NCBI RefSeq assembly: GCF_003337415.1 | Contig: NZ_QPJT01000003.1 | Span: 186,001 to 250,000 of the forward strand | Source: Anaerobacterium chartisolvens | GTDB taxonomy: Bacteria > Bacillota > Clostridia > Acetivibrionales > DSM-27016 | DNA length: 64,000 nucleotides | Direction: 5' to 3' | Shown here: positions 24,912 to 32,162 of the stretch, piece by piece | Position numbering within the stretch: the first letter of the stretch is position 1 | How the letters are laid out: every line of letters starts with the position of its first letter | Notes under the pieces: generated by a model | Seen by the model: the letters and a program-made list of their open reading frames with translations, nothing else | Databases searched by the model: none | Told to the model about the DNA's origin: nothing | Made by a program: the position numbers and the translations under genes

Positions 24912-25868
24912 ATGAAAAAAATACGTAAATTTATATTACCTGTGATATCAATTATGTTAGTAGCTTCGTTAATATTTAATTTTTATTTATGGCGGAATCC
25001 GATGAAAGAGGCAAGCGTGTCAAATGGTTTAGTAGTATTTTCAAATGCAAATTCACGAGATACTTACTCTACGGTACATAATTTAAAAGCCGCACAAGCA
25101 ATAAGTACTGGTGAGGGCGTCAAGGTGGGAATCATGGACTGGAGCTTTGGCTATAGCACTCATAAAGACCTTTATGCTGATGCAGTGAATTTCAGTGAAA
25201 ACAAAGGTGCCCTTGATGAAGAATTGCATGGATTTTGGATGGCTAATACACTCAAAGAAATTGCACCAGATTGTGATATCTACGCCTTATGCACCACCGA
25301 TATGGATGAGGATAAACAGGTGGATAACATGGTTAAAGCTATCGACTGGGCTATCCAAAACAATATTGATGTTCTTACGTATTCAAATGCATCTTTTTCA
25401 GAAAAGAACCGCCCCAAAATTGATGAAGCTGTTAACAAAGCAGTAGATCATGGAATTGTTACAACTTTTATACATTATGATAATCCAAACAATTTTTATC
25501 CTAACGGATTCTTTGATTCTTCCGAGGGCAAAAGGGAAGCCGATGTAAATATTTTGCACTATGATTACAACATTCTAATTCAAAATAAATATGAAAAATA
25601 CAAAAGTTTTAATGGAGACTTTTCAAAAATTAAAACTGGTGATGATGTTCCATATTTATCTATGTCCTCAACCTCACCTGTATTGGCCGGGTTTGTAGCA
25701 ATATTGAAATCAATAAATCCTAATTTATCACCGCAAGACTACAAAGATGCTCTAATAAAGACCAGCTATCAGACTGAATATTATGACTGGGGCTTTGGTC
25801 TAAAATCAAACATATCCCATGTGGCAGATGTTGGAAAAGCCGTCGCTTATATTAAAGAAAATTATTAG
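24912..25868 (+). CDS. Membrane-anchored divergent subtilase (S8-like)
   Basis: A 318-residue protein with an N-terminal membrane anchor (about 7-27) and a divergent subtilisin domain outside the cell. The three catalytic positions can be followed: Asp in VKVGIMDWSFG, His in EELHGFWMANTLKEIAPD, and Ser in LSMSSTSPVLAGFVAIL. The surrounding consensus (DTG, HGTHVAG, GTSMA) is altered at each site, and the length is short. The Asp, His and Ser all survive, so activity is possible. It lies alone between repeat copies A and B. A role in trimming the lanthipeptide leader 6 kb away is conceivable but not supported by position. Confidence 0.75.
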   Translation: MKKIRKFILPVISIMLVASLIFNFYLWRNPMKEASVSNGLVVFSNANSRDTYSTVHNLKAAQAISTGEGVKVGIMDWSFGYSTHKDLYADAVNFSENKGALDEELHGFWMANTLKEIAPDCDIYALCTTDMDEDKQVDNMVKAIDWAIQNNIDVLTYSNASFSEKNRPKIDEAVNKAVDHGIVTTFIHYDNPNNFYPNGFFDSSEGKREADVNILHYDYNILIQNKYEKYKSFNGDFSKIKTGDDVPYLSMSSTSPVLAGFVAILKSINPNLSPQDYKDALIKTSYQTEYYDWGFGLKSNISHVADVGKAVAYIKENY

Positions 25869-25918
25869 TATATACTAATTAAGACTTTTACATCAAATGC
25901 TTATGAATCTTACGAGAA

Positions 25919-26063
25919 TTGGGGACGCTCCTGTTTATTGAAGCGTTTTCAATCCATTAATTCAAATAGGATAGGTTTAAGGCGGGGCGAAGGTCGGCTT
26001 CTTTTTTGCTGTGCACGGAGCAGGAGAGCCGGAAAACTGTGGAAAAAGCAGGAGCGTCCCCAA
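25919..26063 (+). repeat. GGGGACG-type palindromic repeat, copy B
   Basis: A 145-bp copy with ends TTGGGGACGCTCCTG and CAGGAGCGTCCCCAA, exact 15-base inverted complements. It lies 50 bases after the subtilase stop. With copy A it brackets that single gene. Confidence 0.92.
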
Positions 26064-26278
26064 TGTCCTGGTGGTCAAAACGATAAATAAGGCATTTCAA
26101 CTGCAATATGCTGTGGGTTTGAGGTGAAAAATTAACAAAAATTGAGCCACAAAAGTACATTTTTTCGCCCGGTTTTTTGGGCATTTTATAGATGAAAATC
26201 AATCCATAAAAAGCTTGAAAAAGCGGTTAAGCGGGTTAATTGAATAATGTCTGTATACAATACAAAGAATATTAATAA

Positions 26279-26341
26279 GTTATTAGAAAAGTTATTAGAA
26301 AAATAGTTAGAAAAATAGTTAGAAAAATAGTTAGAAAAATT
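26279..26341. repeat. Short tandem repeat GTTAGAAAAATA
   Basis: Two units of GTTATTAGAAAA pass into three to four units of GTTAGAAAAATA. It is too short and spacer-free to be a CRISPR. It lies just upstream of the antitoxin promoter and may vary in unit number. Confidence 0.8.
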
Positions 26342-26355
26342 TATCTAAATATTAA

Positions 26356-26384
26356 TTGACAAATTATAATAATAAGAATATGAT
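26356..26384 (+). promoter_or_regulatory. Promoter of the antitoxin gene
   Basis: TTGACA and TATGAT are separated by 17 bases, 32 bases before the ATG at 26417. Confidence 0.75.
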
Positions 26385-26416
26385 ATATATAAAAGGAAAG
26401 GTTGGGGATAATACAA

Positions 26417-26704
26417 ATGAATATTTCTACAAAAGCAATAGTTGCAAATTCAGAAATGATAAAGAATTATAAAGCTTGCAGGGAAAAGGCGGAAAGCTTC
26501 GGTAAGATATTTGTTTTGAAAAACAACCAGCCTGATGCAGTACTATTTTCAATTGCTGAATATGAAAGGCTTGCGGTGCTTATCGAGTACTTTGAAAGTC
26601 TTGAGGAAAATGATGTTGCGAAAGTGGTGGCATCTTTACCTAAAGTAGGGAATAGAAAGAATTATTCTATTGACCATTTGAGAAATGATATGAAATTGGA
26701 ATAA
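26417..26704 (+). CDS. Orphan Phd/YefM-type antitoxin
   Basis: A 95-residue protein with the Phd/YefM layout: ISTKAIVANSEMIKNYKACREKAESFGKIFVLKNNQPDAVLFSIAEYERL gives the DNA-binding/dimer fold in its first ~55 residues (quoted in part here only to mark the spot), and the C-terminus is charged. I start at the ATG at 26417, downstream of a GGAAAGG site. These proteins neutralise a ParE/RelE or Doc toxin encoded next door, but a terminator follows and no toxin gene is present on either strand. Confidence 0.75.
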   Translation: MNISTKAIVANSEMIKNYKACREKAESFGKIFVLKNNQPDAVLFSIAEYERLAVLIEYFESLEENDVAKVVASLPKVGNRKNYSIDHLRNDMKLE

Positions 26705-26750
26705 CAGTAATACTCAAGTAGATTATACAATTTATTGGCAAGACCTTTAG

Positions 26751-26787
26751 GGTGGAACGCTCATTTTAGAGTTGCCACCTTTTATTT
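26751..26787 (+). terminator. Terminator after the antitoxin
   Basis: GGTGG...CTC pairs with GAG...CCACC around ATTTTA, followed by TTTTATTTA. Confidence 0.65.
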
Positions 26788-26940
26788 ATATGAAACAGCG
26801 AGAAAAAAATCAGGATGGAATTGCAATGTTGCGGAAATTGTATTATTCATTATTTTTTAATAATACCAGTATAAGGCACAGAAATATATTTTGGAATAAA
26901 AAGTGAACAATTAAAAATCTTTATGTAAGGAGTATTTTTT

Positions 26941-28437
26941 ATGAGAATTCTACTGGTTTATCCGGAATTTCCAGATACATTCTGGAGCTTCAAGCATGCT
27001 TTGAAATTTGTTTCGAAAAAAGCCGCTTTTCCTCCCTTGGGTTTAATTACAGTGGCAGCCATGCTTCCTGTGGAATGGGAGAAAAAGCTTATTGATATGA
27101 GTATTAAATATTTGAAGGACGAGGACTTGGTGTGGGCTGATTATGTATTCATAAGTGCTATGTCGATTCAAAGGGAATCAGTAAAAACCATTATTGCCAG
27201 GTGCAAAAAAATGGGAGTTAAAATGGTTGCCGGTGGGCCACTCTTTACGGCATGGAGTGAGCAATTTGATGATGTTGATTATTTGGTGCTGAATGAGGCA
27301 GAGATAACCCTTCCTCTTTTCCTTGAAGATCTTGAAAAGGGGCAGACAAAGCATATCTATACATCCACAGAATGGGCGGATATAAAAAAATCTCCTGTTC
27401 CTCTATGGGAACTCATAGACATGAGCAAATATGCCTCTATGAATATTCAGTATTCGCGGGGGTGCCCTTTTAATTGTGAGTTCTGCGATATTATAACACT
27501 ATTTGGACGAGCACCTCGAATTAAAGACAAAGAACAAATTCTTCTGGAACTGGAAGCCTTATATTCAGCAGGCTGGCGACAGAGTGTATTTTTTGTGGAT
27601 GATAATTTTATTGGTAACAAGGAGATCATCAAAAATGAAGTTTTACCCGCCCTGATTGATTGGATGGAGAAAAAAGGATATCCTTTCAACTTTTTAACAG
27701 AAAGCTCCATAAACCTTGCAGATGATGAAAAACTTATGAATTTAATGGTAAAAGCAGGTTTCAATATGGTATTCATAGGTATTGAATCTCCGAATGAAGA
27801 AAGCTTGATTGAATGCAACAAGTATCAGAACAAAAACCGTGACCTTTTAGCCTGTATTAATAAATGCCAAAGGGCAGGTCTGGAAGTTCAGGGAGGATTT
27901 ATAGTAGGTTTTGACAACGATCCGGATTCGATATTCGAAACCCTGATCAAGTTTATACAGGAAAGCGGTGTTATTACAGCTATGGTGGGTTTATTAAACG
28001 CTCCGCGCGGAACGAAACTGTATCAGAGGCTTACAAAAGAAGGCCGCATCTTGAACGGCATGACGGGCGATAATACTGATTTCTCAATTAATTTTATCCC
28101 TAAAATGGATCATAAATTGCTTATTGAAGGATATACAAAAGTTCTTGGCACTATTTATGAACCCAAATATTATTATGCGCGCGTTATGCGGTTTTTCAAG
28201 GAATATAATACTATGCAGCAAAGAACAAAGGTTAATATGAATTTCAGTAATTTAATAGCCTTGTTCAAGTCCATATTTCGTCTTGGGATCATAGGGAAAG
28301 AAAGGGTTTATTATTGGAGGCTGTTTTTTTGGACGCTGTTTAAACGGCCAAGGCTTTTTCCCTTGGCCATAACCTATTCAATATATGGATATCATTTCAG
28401 AAAGATATTCGAAAGAGAAACACTATATGCCAGATAA
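26941..28437 (+). CDS. B12-binding-domain radical SAM protein
   Basis: A 498-residue protein. An N-terminal cobalamin-binding-like Rossmann domain (about 1-135; no DxHxxG motif, so base-off His ligation is not expected) is followed by the radical SAM core with SRGCPFNCEFC, the CxxxCxxC cluster ligands Cys175, Cys179 and Cys182. The C-terminal ~110 residues match the DUF4070 layout. Such proteins modify lipids, cofactors or peptides; no substrate can be named. It is not next to the lanthipeptide genes and need not belong to them. It starts behind AAGGAG. Confidence 0.87.
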   Translation: MRILLVYPEFPDTFWSFKHALKFVSKKAAFPPLGLITVAAMLPVEWEKKLIDMSIKYLKDEDLVWADYVFISAMSIQRESVKTIIARCKKMGVKMVAGGPLFTAWSEQFDDVDYLVLNEAEITLPLFLEDLEKGQTKHIYTSTEWADIKKSPVPLWELIDMSKYASMNIQYSRGCPFNCEFCDIITLFGRAPRIKDKEQILLELEALYSAGWRQSVFFVDDNFIGNKEIIKNEVLPALIDWMEKKGYPFNFLTESSINLADDEKLMNLMVKAGFNMVFIGIESPNEESLIECNKYQNKNRDLLACINKCQRAGLEVQGGFIVGFDNDPDSIFETLIKFIQESGVITAMVGLLNAPRGTKLYQRLTKEGRILNGMTGDNTDFSINFIPKMDHKLLIEGYTKVLGTIYEPKYYYARVMRFFKEYNTMQQRTKVNMNFSNLIALFKSIFRLGIIGKERVYYWRLFFWTLFKRPRLFPLAITYSIYGYHFRKIFERETLYAR

Positions 28438-28771
28438 TACTTCAGGACATAATGTTGATGCACAGGTTTACTTTAGAATCAAACCGAATGAGGAAAGTGT
28501 AAAAAATTCCGTATACAATGTCAACAATTATAAGTTCCAGATTGTGAATCTTGCTAGGACGACACTCCGAAATATTATCGGAACTTTGACATTAAAGCTT
28601 GTAAACGAGGCCGCTGAGATGTATTTCAAAGGTAATGCCCAGCTTTTAAGAAAATTGCAGGCAACAGAAACAGCACTAAAAAGCAATGCAAAAATTGTAG
28701 TCCCTTCAAATTCACAATTAATTAATGTAATTGGTGAAATGTCGGGCGTCCTGCCTGTTAATATCGGGTAG
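28427..28771 (+). pseudogene. SPFH/band-7 (stomatin-like) gene with central deletion
   Basis: One open frame of 114 codons joins two distant parts of an SPFH protein. NVDAQVYFRIKPNEESV and NYKFQIVNLARTTLRNIIG belong to the middle of the SPFH domain. LVNEAAEMYFKGNAQLLRKL and the IVVPSNSQLINVIGEMSGVLP end belong to the C-terminus. About 100 residues between them (the coiled-coil part) and the N-terminal membrane anchor are missing compared with the ~300-residue family. The reading frame is kept across the junction. It overlaps the radical SAM gene end by 11 bases. Confidence 0.7.
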
Positions 28772-28816
28772 GAGATTATTTGCCGTTTAATATATGAATT
28801 CCAGGAGGTGTTGAAT

Positions 28817-28921
28817 ATGGGAGATAAAAGTCCAAAGAAACGTGAAAAAAAGAAGAAAAAGGCTGAGAAGAAAATAATAGTTCCAACATCTTCGCTGCTT
28901 TCAACGAACAAACCTAAATAG
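28817..28921 (+). CDS. 34-residue Lys-rich protein
   Basis: A tiny very basic protein starting MGDKSPKKREKKKKKAEKK behind AGGAGGTG. Small proteins starting MGDKSPK are common and uncharacterised in Clostridia and Bacteroidetes. The strong ribosome site and the conserved start support translation. No function is known. Confidence 0.65.
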   Translation: MGDKSPKKREKKKKKAEKKIIVPTSSLLSTNKPK

Positions 28922-29050
28922 ACTTGTTAGCACTATAATCTGTTTGATTAAAAGTACCAAAGGTTTGTTTCGCAAGCATTTGGTATGTGGTCATATACTC
29001 AAAAGTGCGACTTTGCAGTCAGAGCATACTTATCTAAACCCCTTTTCTTA

Positions 29051-29084
29051 ATCGGTATTCCATGACCTTAGACATGAATGCCGA
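29051..29084. repeat. Hairpin in the gap before the nucleotidyltransferase gene
   Basis: ATCGGTATTCCATG pairs with CATGAATGCCGAT, leaving one bulge. No T-run follows. The rest of the gap 28922-29219 is AT-rich with no gene or known RNA that I can support. Confidence 0.45.
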
Positions 29085-29219
29085 TGTTTGAGTTACGACA
29101 AATCTCAACCCATGATTATGCGTTTTATCAACTACTCTAAGAATAATTTTCACATTATGATTACTAAAGAAAATTAATATTTTTAGATTTATTAAGTTTA
29201 AAGAGAAAGGAAAAAAATT

Positions 29220-30260
29220 ATGAAAGCACTATTTCTTGCCGGAGGTAAGGGAATCAGGCTGCAGCCTTCAACCGATAAGGTTCCGAAGCCTATGGTTCCT
29301 ATAATGAACAAGCCTTTACTGGAAAGGACAATGGTACACCTTAAAAAGAGTGGGATATCCGAAATTGTGATAAGCAGCTGCTACCAGCCACAATACATAG
29401 AAGAGTATTTTGGAAATGGGAAACAATTCGGGCTGAAAATTCAATACATCGTGGAAGACATTCCATTAGGTACGGGAGGAGCTATAAAAAAAGCAGAAGC
29501 ACAGTTTGAAGATACTTTTATTGTATTTAACGCTGATATATTAAGTGACATAGATATACCCAAAATGCTGGACTGCCACAAAAATAGACATGCAATTGCT
29601 ACTATAGCAATAACGGAGGTTTCGGACCCATCAGCATATGGCGTTATTGATCATGATACGGATGGATATGCAATTTCATTTGTGGAAAAACCTGTGCAAG
29701 GGCAAATCGATTCCAGTTATATAAATGCAGGCATTTATATATTTGAGCCGGAAATTCTTAAAGAAATTCCTAATAACAGGGTGGTATCGGCTGAAAGGGA
29801 AATTTTCCCGAGGTTTATTGTTAAAGGACATAAAATTGCTGCTTATAAGCATGACGGCTATTGGATGGACATTGGCACCTTTGAAAAATATATTCAGGTG
29901 CATAAGGACATCATGGACAATAAATGCAAGATGGTTGACTGCAACTTTTCCAGCAGCAATATAAGTTTAGGTAAGAATGTTAAAATCCACCCTGATTCTA
30001 AAATAATAGGCCCAGCTTATATCGGGGATAATGTTGAAATTTGTGCAAAAGCAATTATAAGTCATTCGGTAATTGGAGATAACGTTTCCATAGGCAGCAG
30101 AAGCAGGGTTACTGGAAGCATTCTTTGGAATGACATCAATATCAGCAGTGAGGTGAGACTAGTAAATACTATTGTTACATCAAACTGCTTTATTAATAGG
30201 AATTTAAATTATTTGAATACAGTTTTCTCCCATAAATTAGATCGGCAGATTCCTGTATAA
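29220..30260 (+). CDS. NDP-sugar pyrophosphorylase (mannose-1-P guanylyltransferase-like)
   Basis: A 346-residue sugar-nucleotide enzyme. MKALFLAGGKGIRLQPSTDK and VPKPMVPIMNKPL are the nucleotide-binding loop and the PKPM motif. NADILSDID holds the metal-binding Asp, and VEKP lines the sugar site. From about 245 a left-handed beta-helix follows (IGDNVEICAKAIISHSVIGDN). The fold fits GDP-mannose or similar pyrophosphorylases, which join NTP and sugar-1-phosphate. Nearby remnants of a glycosyltransferase and of manA suggest a former mannose/glycan group of which this is an intact member. Confidence 0.87.
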   Translation: MKALFLAGGKGIRLQPSTDKVPKPMVPIMNKPLLERTMVHLKKSGISEIVISSCYQPQYIEEYFGNGKQFGLKIQYIVEDIPLGTGGAIKKAEAQFEDTFIVFNADILSDIDIPKMLDCHKNRHAIATIAITEVSDPSAYGVIDHDTDGYAISFVEKPVQGQIDSSYINAGIYIFEPEILKEIPNNRVVSAEREIFPRFIVKGHKIAAYKHDGYWMDIGTFEKYIQVHKDIMDNKCKMVDCNFSSSNISLGKNVKIHPDSKIIGPAYIGDNVEICAKAIISHSVIGDNVSIGSRSRVTGSILWNDINISSEVRLVNTIVTSNCFINRNLNYLNTVFSHKLDRQIPV

Positions 30261-30345
30261 AAAAATAAATACCCGGTTAGTGATATCTATGATAAATGAT
30301 ATAAAAATTACCTATTCGATATAGAAATAGAAAGGACAGATCGAA

Positions 30346-30690
30346 ATGCCATCAAATAGTATATGTGGGAAAATTGCATTTTTAAGTACTTACCCGCCTC
30401 GTGAATGTGGTTTGGCTACGTTTACGCAGGACCTTATAACCGCAATTGACAATATGGGAATTATTGATACCAATGTTATTGCTGTAAATAATATAGAAAA
30501 CTATGCGTATGACAATAAAGTAATAGATGAAGAGACAGGTGCTTGTTATGACGGGCTGAATGAAAAAGGTCTGAATTACAATCAAGGCTCTGAAAGCATA
30601 ATTTCTTATGGAATAGCATTCATGGAAATCAGTAGAAAAGTAAAGCTGATCACAGAGGTGGGACACTGGTTAAAAAGGGATGTATTTTGA
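30346..30690 (+). pseudogene. Glycosyltransferase gene with a large in-frame central deletion
   Basis: The frame starts like a GT4-type glycosyltransferase, KIAFLSTYPPRECGLATFTQ, and by about residue 60 jumps to ETGACYDGLNEKGLNYNQGSE, then SIISYGIAF. I recognise the latter as the conserved C-terminal region of large glycosyltransferase-glycosidase fusion proteins of about 700 residues. Roughly 600 residues are missing but the frame is intact across the junction. The protein product, 114 residues, should have neither activity. Confidence 0.7.
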
Positions 30691-30753
30691 GATCAGAGGA
30701 TAATTTATATGTTGAACAAGTTTTACCAAATATATGTATAAGGAGAAATATTT

Positions 30754-30960
30754 ATGATAAATCCTCCAATAAGTGAATTGATGAAGAAAGTTGACAGCAG
30801 ATATACACTATGTGTTGTAGTAGGCAAGAGGGCAAGACAACTGTTGGACGGGGCTTATTCGCTTGCAAAATGTGATTCTGAAAAGCCTGTTGCTATTGCA
30901 GCTAATGAGGTTAATGAAGGAAAACTTATTTATGTTCGAACCAAAAGCGGTCTTAAATAA
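30754..30960 (+). CDS. rpoZ: RNA polymerase omega subunit (probable paralogue)
   Basis: A 68-residue omega subunit: MINPPISELMKKVDSRYTLCVVVGKRARQL is the conserved part, including the RxARQL helix that clamps the beta-prime C-terminus, and VAIAANEVNEGKLIYVRT follows. The chromosomal rpoZ of Firmicutes normally follows gmk. Here it stands alone among gene remnants, so this is probably an additional copy. The ribosome site is AAGGAG. Whether it is used by the polymerase is unknown. Confidence 0.85.
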   Translation: MINPPISELMKKVDSRYTLCVVVGKRARQLLDGAYSLAKCDSEKPVAIAANEVNEGKLIYVRTKSGLK

Positions 30961-31027
30961 ATAGAGTAATAAAGATGCAAGTATAAAACAAATCATGCCG
31001 TTAATATCTATCACAGAAAGGAGTATA

Positions 31028-31084
31028 ATGTTATATCCTCTAAAGTTTAAACCAGTATATAAAGATTATATCTGGGGTGGATAA
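31028..31084 (+). pseudogene. manA: 5' stub of a type I mannose-6-phosphate isomerase gene
   Basis: Eighteen codons, MLYPLKFKPVYKDYIWGG, with an AAAGGAG ribosome site, match the very start of ManA (the usual continuation is RNL/RNF). The frame ends in TAA, and 33 bases later repeat copy C begins. The remaining ~300 residues are absent. Confidence 0.8.
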
Positions 31085-31116
31085 TTGGGGGTGTAGAGAA
31101 TTTAGAGAATTGAGAA

Positions 31117-31262
31117 TTGGGGACGCTCCTGTTTATTGAAGCGTTTTCAATCCATTTATTCAAATAGGATAGGTTTAAGGCTGGCCGAAGGTCAGCTTCT
31201 TTTTTGTTGTGTACGGAGCAGGCAGAGCCGGAAAACTGTGGAAAAAGCAGGAGCGTCCCCAA
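31117..31262 (+). repeat. GGGGACG-type palindromic repeat, copy C
   Basis: A 146-bp copy with intact 15-base inverted ends. It lies directly after the manA stub and about 50 bases before the lanthipeptide promoter. With copy D at 39903, in the same orientation, it brackets the lanthipeptide cluster. Confidence 0.92.
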
Positions 31263-31308
31263 GCAATTAAGGCAATCAAATACATATTATAGTTTTATAT
31301 GGATTATA

Positions 31309-31337
31309 TTGACTTATTATTTGCACTAATGTATAAT
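31309..31337 (+). promoter_or_regulatory. Promoter of the lanthipeptide operon
   Basis: TTGACT and a perfect TATAAT with a 17-base spacer. The leader to the first precursor start is about 155 bases. Confidence 0.8.
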
Positions 31338-31348
31338 GCAATTATAAT

Positions 31349-31372
31349 ATCTATTCCATATATGGGATAGAT
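31349..31372. promoter_or_regulatory. Dyad downstream of the lanthipeptide promoter
   Basis: ATCTATTCCATA and TATGGGATAGAT form a 24-base palindrome with one mismatched pair, 12 bases after the -10. The position fits an operator or a 5' RNA hairpin. No regulator gene lies in the cluster. Confidence 0.6.
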
Positions 31373-31499
31373 TGTATTGAAATTTCTAATCTTTATGATA
31401 CTTGGTATTTGCGAGTTCTTTTGTACTACTTCGAAGGGAAGAGCTTGCTGATATAATTTAAAAGCTCTAAAAAGTTAAAAAAGAGAGGAGGTATTCGTT

Positions 31500-31751
31500 G
31501 TGAATTTATCAAAAAGGAGTCCGCTGTTAAGAAACAATGTGAGTACTGGTTTTGACAGCTCAGTTGGAAGCCTGGGAGAAGAGATCCAGCGTCAGGATCT
31601 TGAAACAATAGAGGGAGGCAGCACTCTAGGATGTGTTTTGGGAGTAATAGGTATATACACAGCTACACAGAGTATCGCTACACAGGTATTTGGCTGCGGT
31701 GCGGTTCTGACTACGTCTGCAGAATGCAGCAGAACAGGCAACCCCTGCTGA
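31500..31751 (+). CDS. lanA1: Class II lanthipeptide precursor LanA1
   Basis: An 83-residue precursor. The GTG start follows GGAGG by eight bases. The leader (1-40) ends GEEIQRQDLETIEGG, an acidic double-glycine leader. The 43-residue core starts STLGC and ends TTSAECSRTGNPC. Cysteines lie at core positions 5, 26, 36 and 43, with twelve Ser/Thr available for dehydration and ring closure. LanM should install the thioether rings in the cytoplasm, and the C39 domain of LanT should cut after GG during export. The T-x-S-x-E-C-like segment recalls the lipid II-binding motif of mersacidin-type peptides, but the match is partial. Confidence 0.93.
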   Translation: MNLSKRSPLLRNNVSTGFDSSVGSLGEEIQRQDLETIEGGSTLGCVLGVIGIYTATQSIATQVFGCGAVLTTSAECSRTGNPC

Positions 31752-31826
31752 CAGGCAAATCTGGTACAATACATATTCGAGACAGAGAGACTGTTGATAT
31801 AATCTAAAAAAGAGGAGGTGCTTTTT

Positions 31827-32078
31827 GTGAACTTTTCAAAAAGGAATCCATTATTAAGGAATAATGCAAATAATGACTTTAATAACTCAGTCGGGAGTTT
31901 GGGAGAAGAGATCCAGCGTCAGGATCTTGAAACAATAGAAGGTGGAAGTACTCCTTTATGTGTAATTGGAACAACAATCCTATACACCGTTACACAGACT
32001 ATAGCGACACAGGTATGGAGTTGCGGTGCGGTGCTGACCACATCTGCAGAATGCAGTAGAACTGGTTTACCCTGTTAA
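31827..32078 (+). CDS. lanA2: Class II lanthipeptide precursor LanA2
   Basis: A second 83-residue precursor, clearly a duplicate of LanA1, with the same GTG start eight bases after GAGGAGG. The 40-residue leader ends identically (QRQDLETIEGG). The 43-residue core starts STPLC and ends TTSAECSRTGLPC, with cysteines again at 5, 26, 36 and 43. Twelve of 43 core positions differ, all but one of them within residues 3-25, while the GAVLTTSAECSRTG segment is identical. An in-frame GTG at 31818 would overlap the ribosome site and spoil the match to LanA1. Confidence 0.93.
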   Translation: MNFSKRNPLLRNNANNDFNNSVGSLGEEIQRQDLETIEGGSTPLCVIGTTILYTVTQTIATQVWSCGAVLTTSAECSRTGLPC

Positions 32079-32092
32079 CAGGATTATTTGTG

Positions 32093-32134
32093 ATGAAATA
32101 CGTAAGCGGGCATGTGCTTGCTTACGTATTTCAT
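32093..32134 (+). terminator. Hairpin between precursor genes and lanM
   Basis: ATGAAATACGTAAGC and GCTTACGTATTTCAT form a perfect 15-bp stem with a 12-base loop. No T-run follows, so it likely acts as a partial terminator or RNA-stability element that keeps precursor mRNA in excess over lanM mRNA. Confidence 0.8.
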
Positions 32135-32162
32135 GAGTATTAATATGTATTGGAGAGTTGAG

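Noticed and set aside
19421..26063. tRNA-Leu as the attachment site of an integrative element
   Set aside because: No integrase gene is present and I could not find a second copy of the tRNA 3' end downstream.
25957..26202. 81-codon minus-strand frame and its counterpart at 31047-31262
   Set aside because: Both lie mainly in repeat copies B and C; their shared residues come from the repeat, not from protein conservation.
26279..26341. CRISPR-like array
   Set aside because: Units of 12 bases are directly adjacent with no spacers; it is a simple AT-rich tandem repeat.
26941..28437. Radical SAM protein as a lanthipeptide or sactipeptide maturase
   Set aside because: It has a B12-binding-like domain and DUF4070 layout, no SPASM domain, and lies 3 kb away beyond several unrelated remnants.
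31500..32078. Alpha/beta pair of a two-component lantibiotic
   Set aside because: The two cores have the same length and Cys positions and an identical C-terminal half, so they are variants of one peptide type, not a complementary pair.
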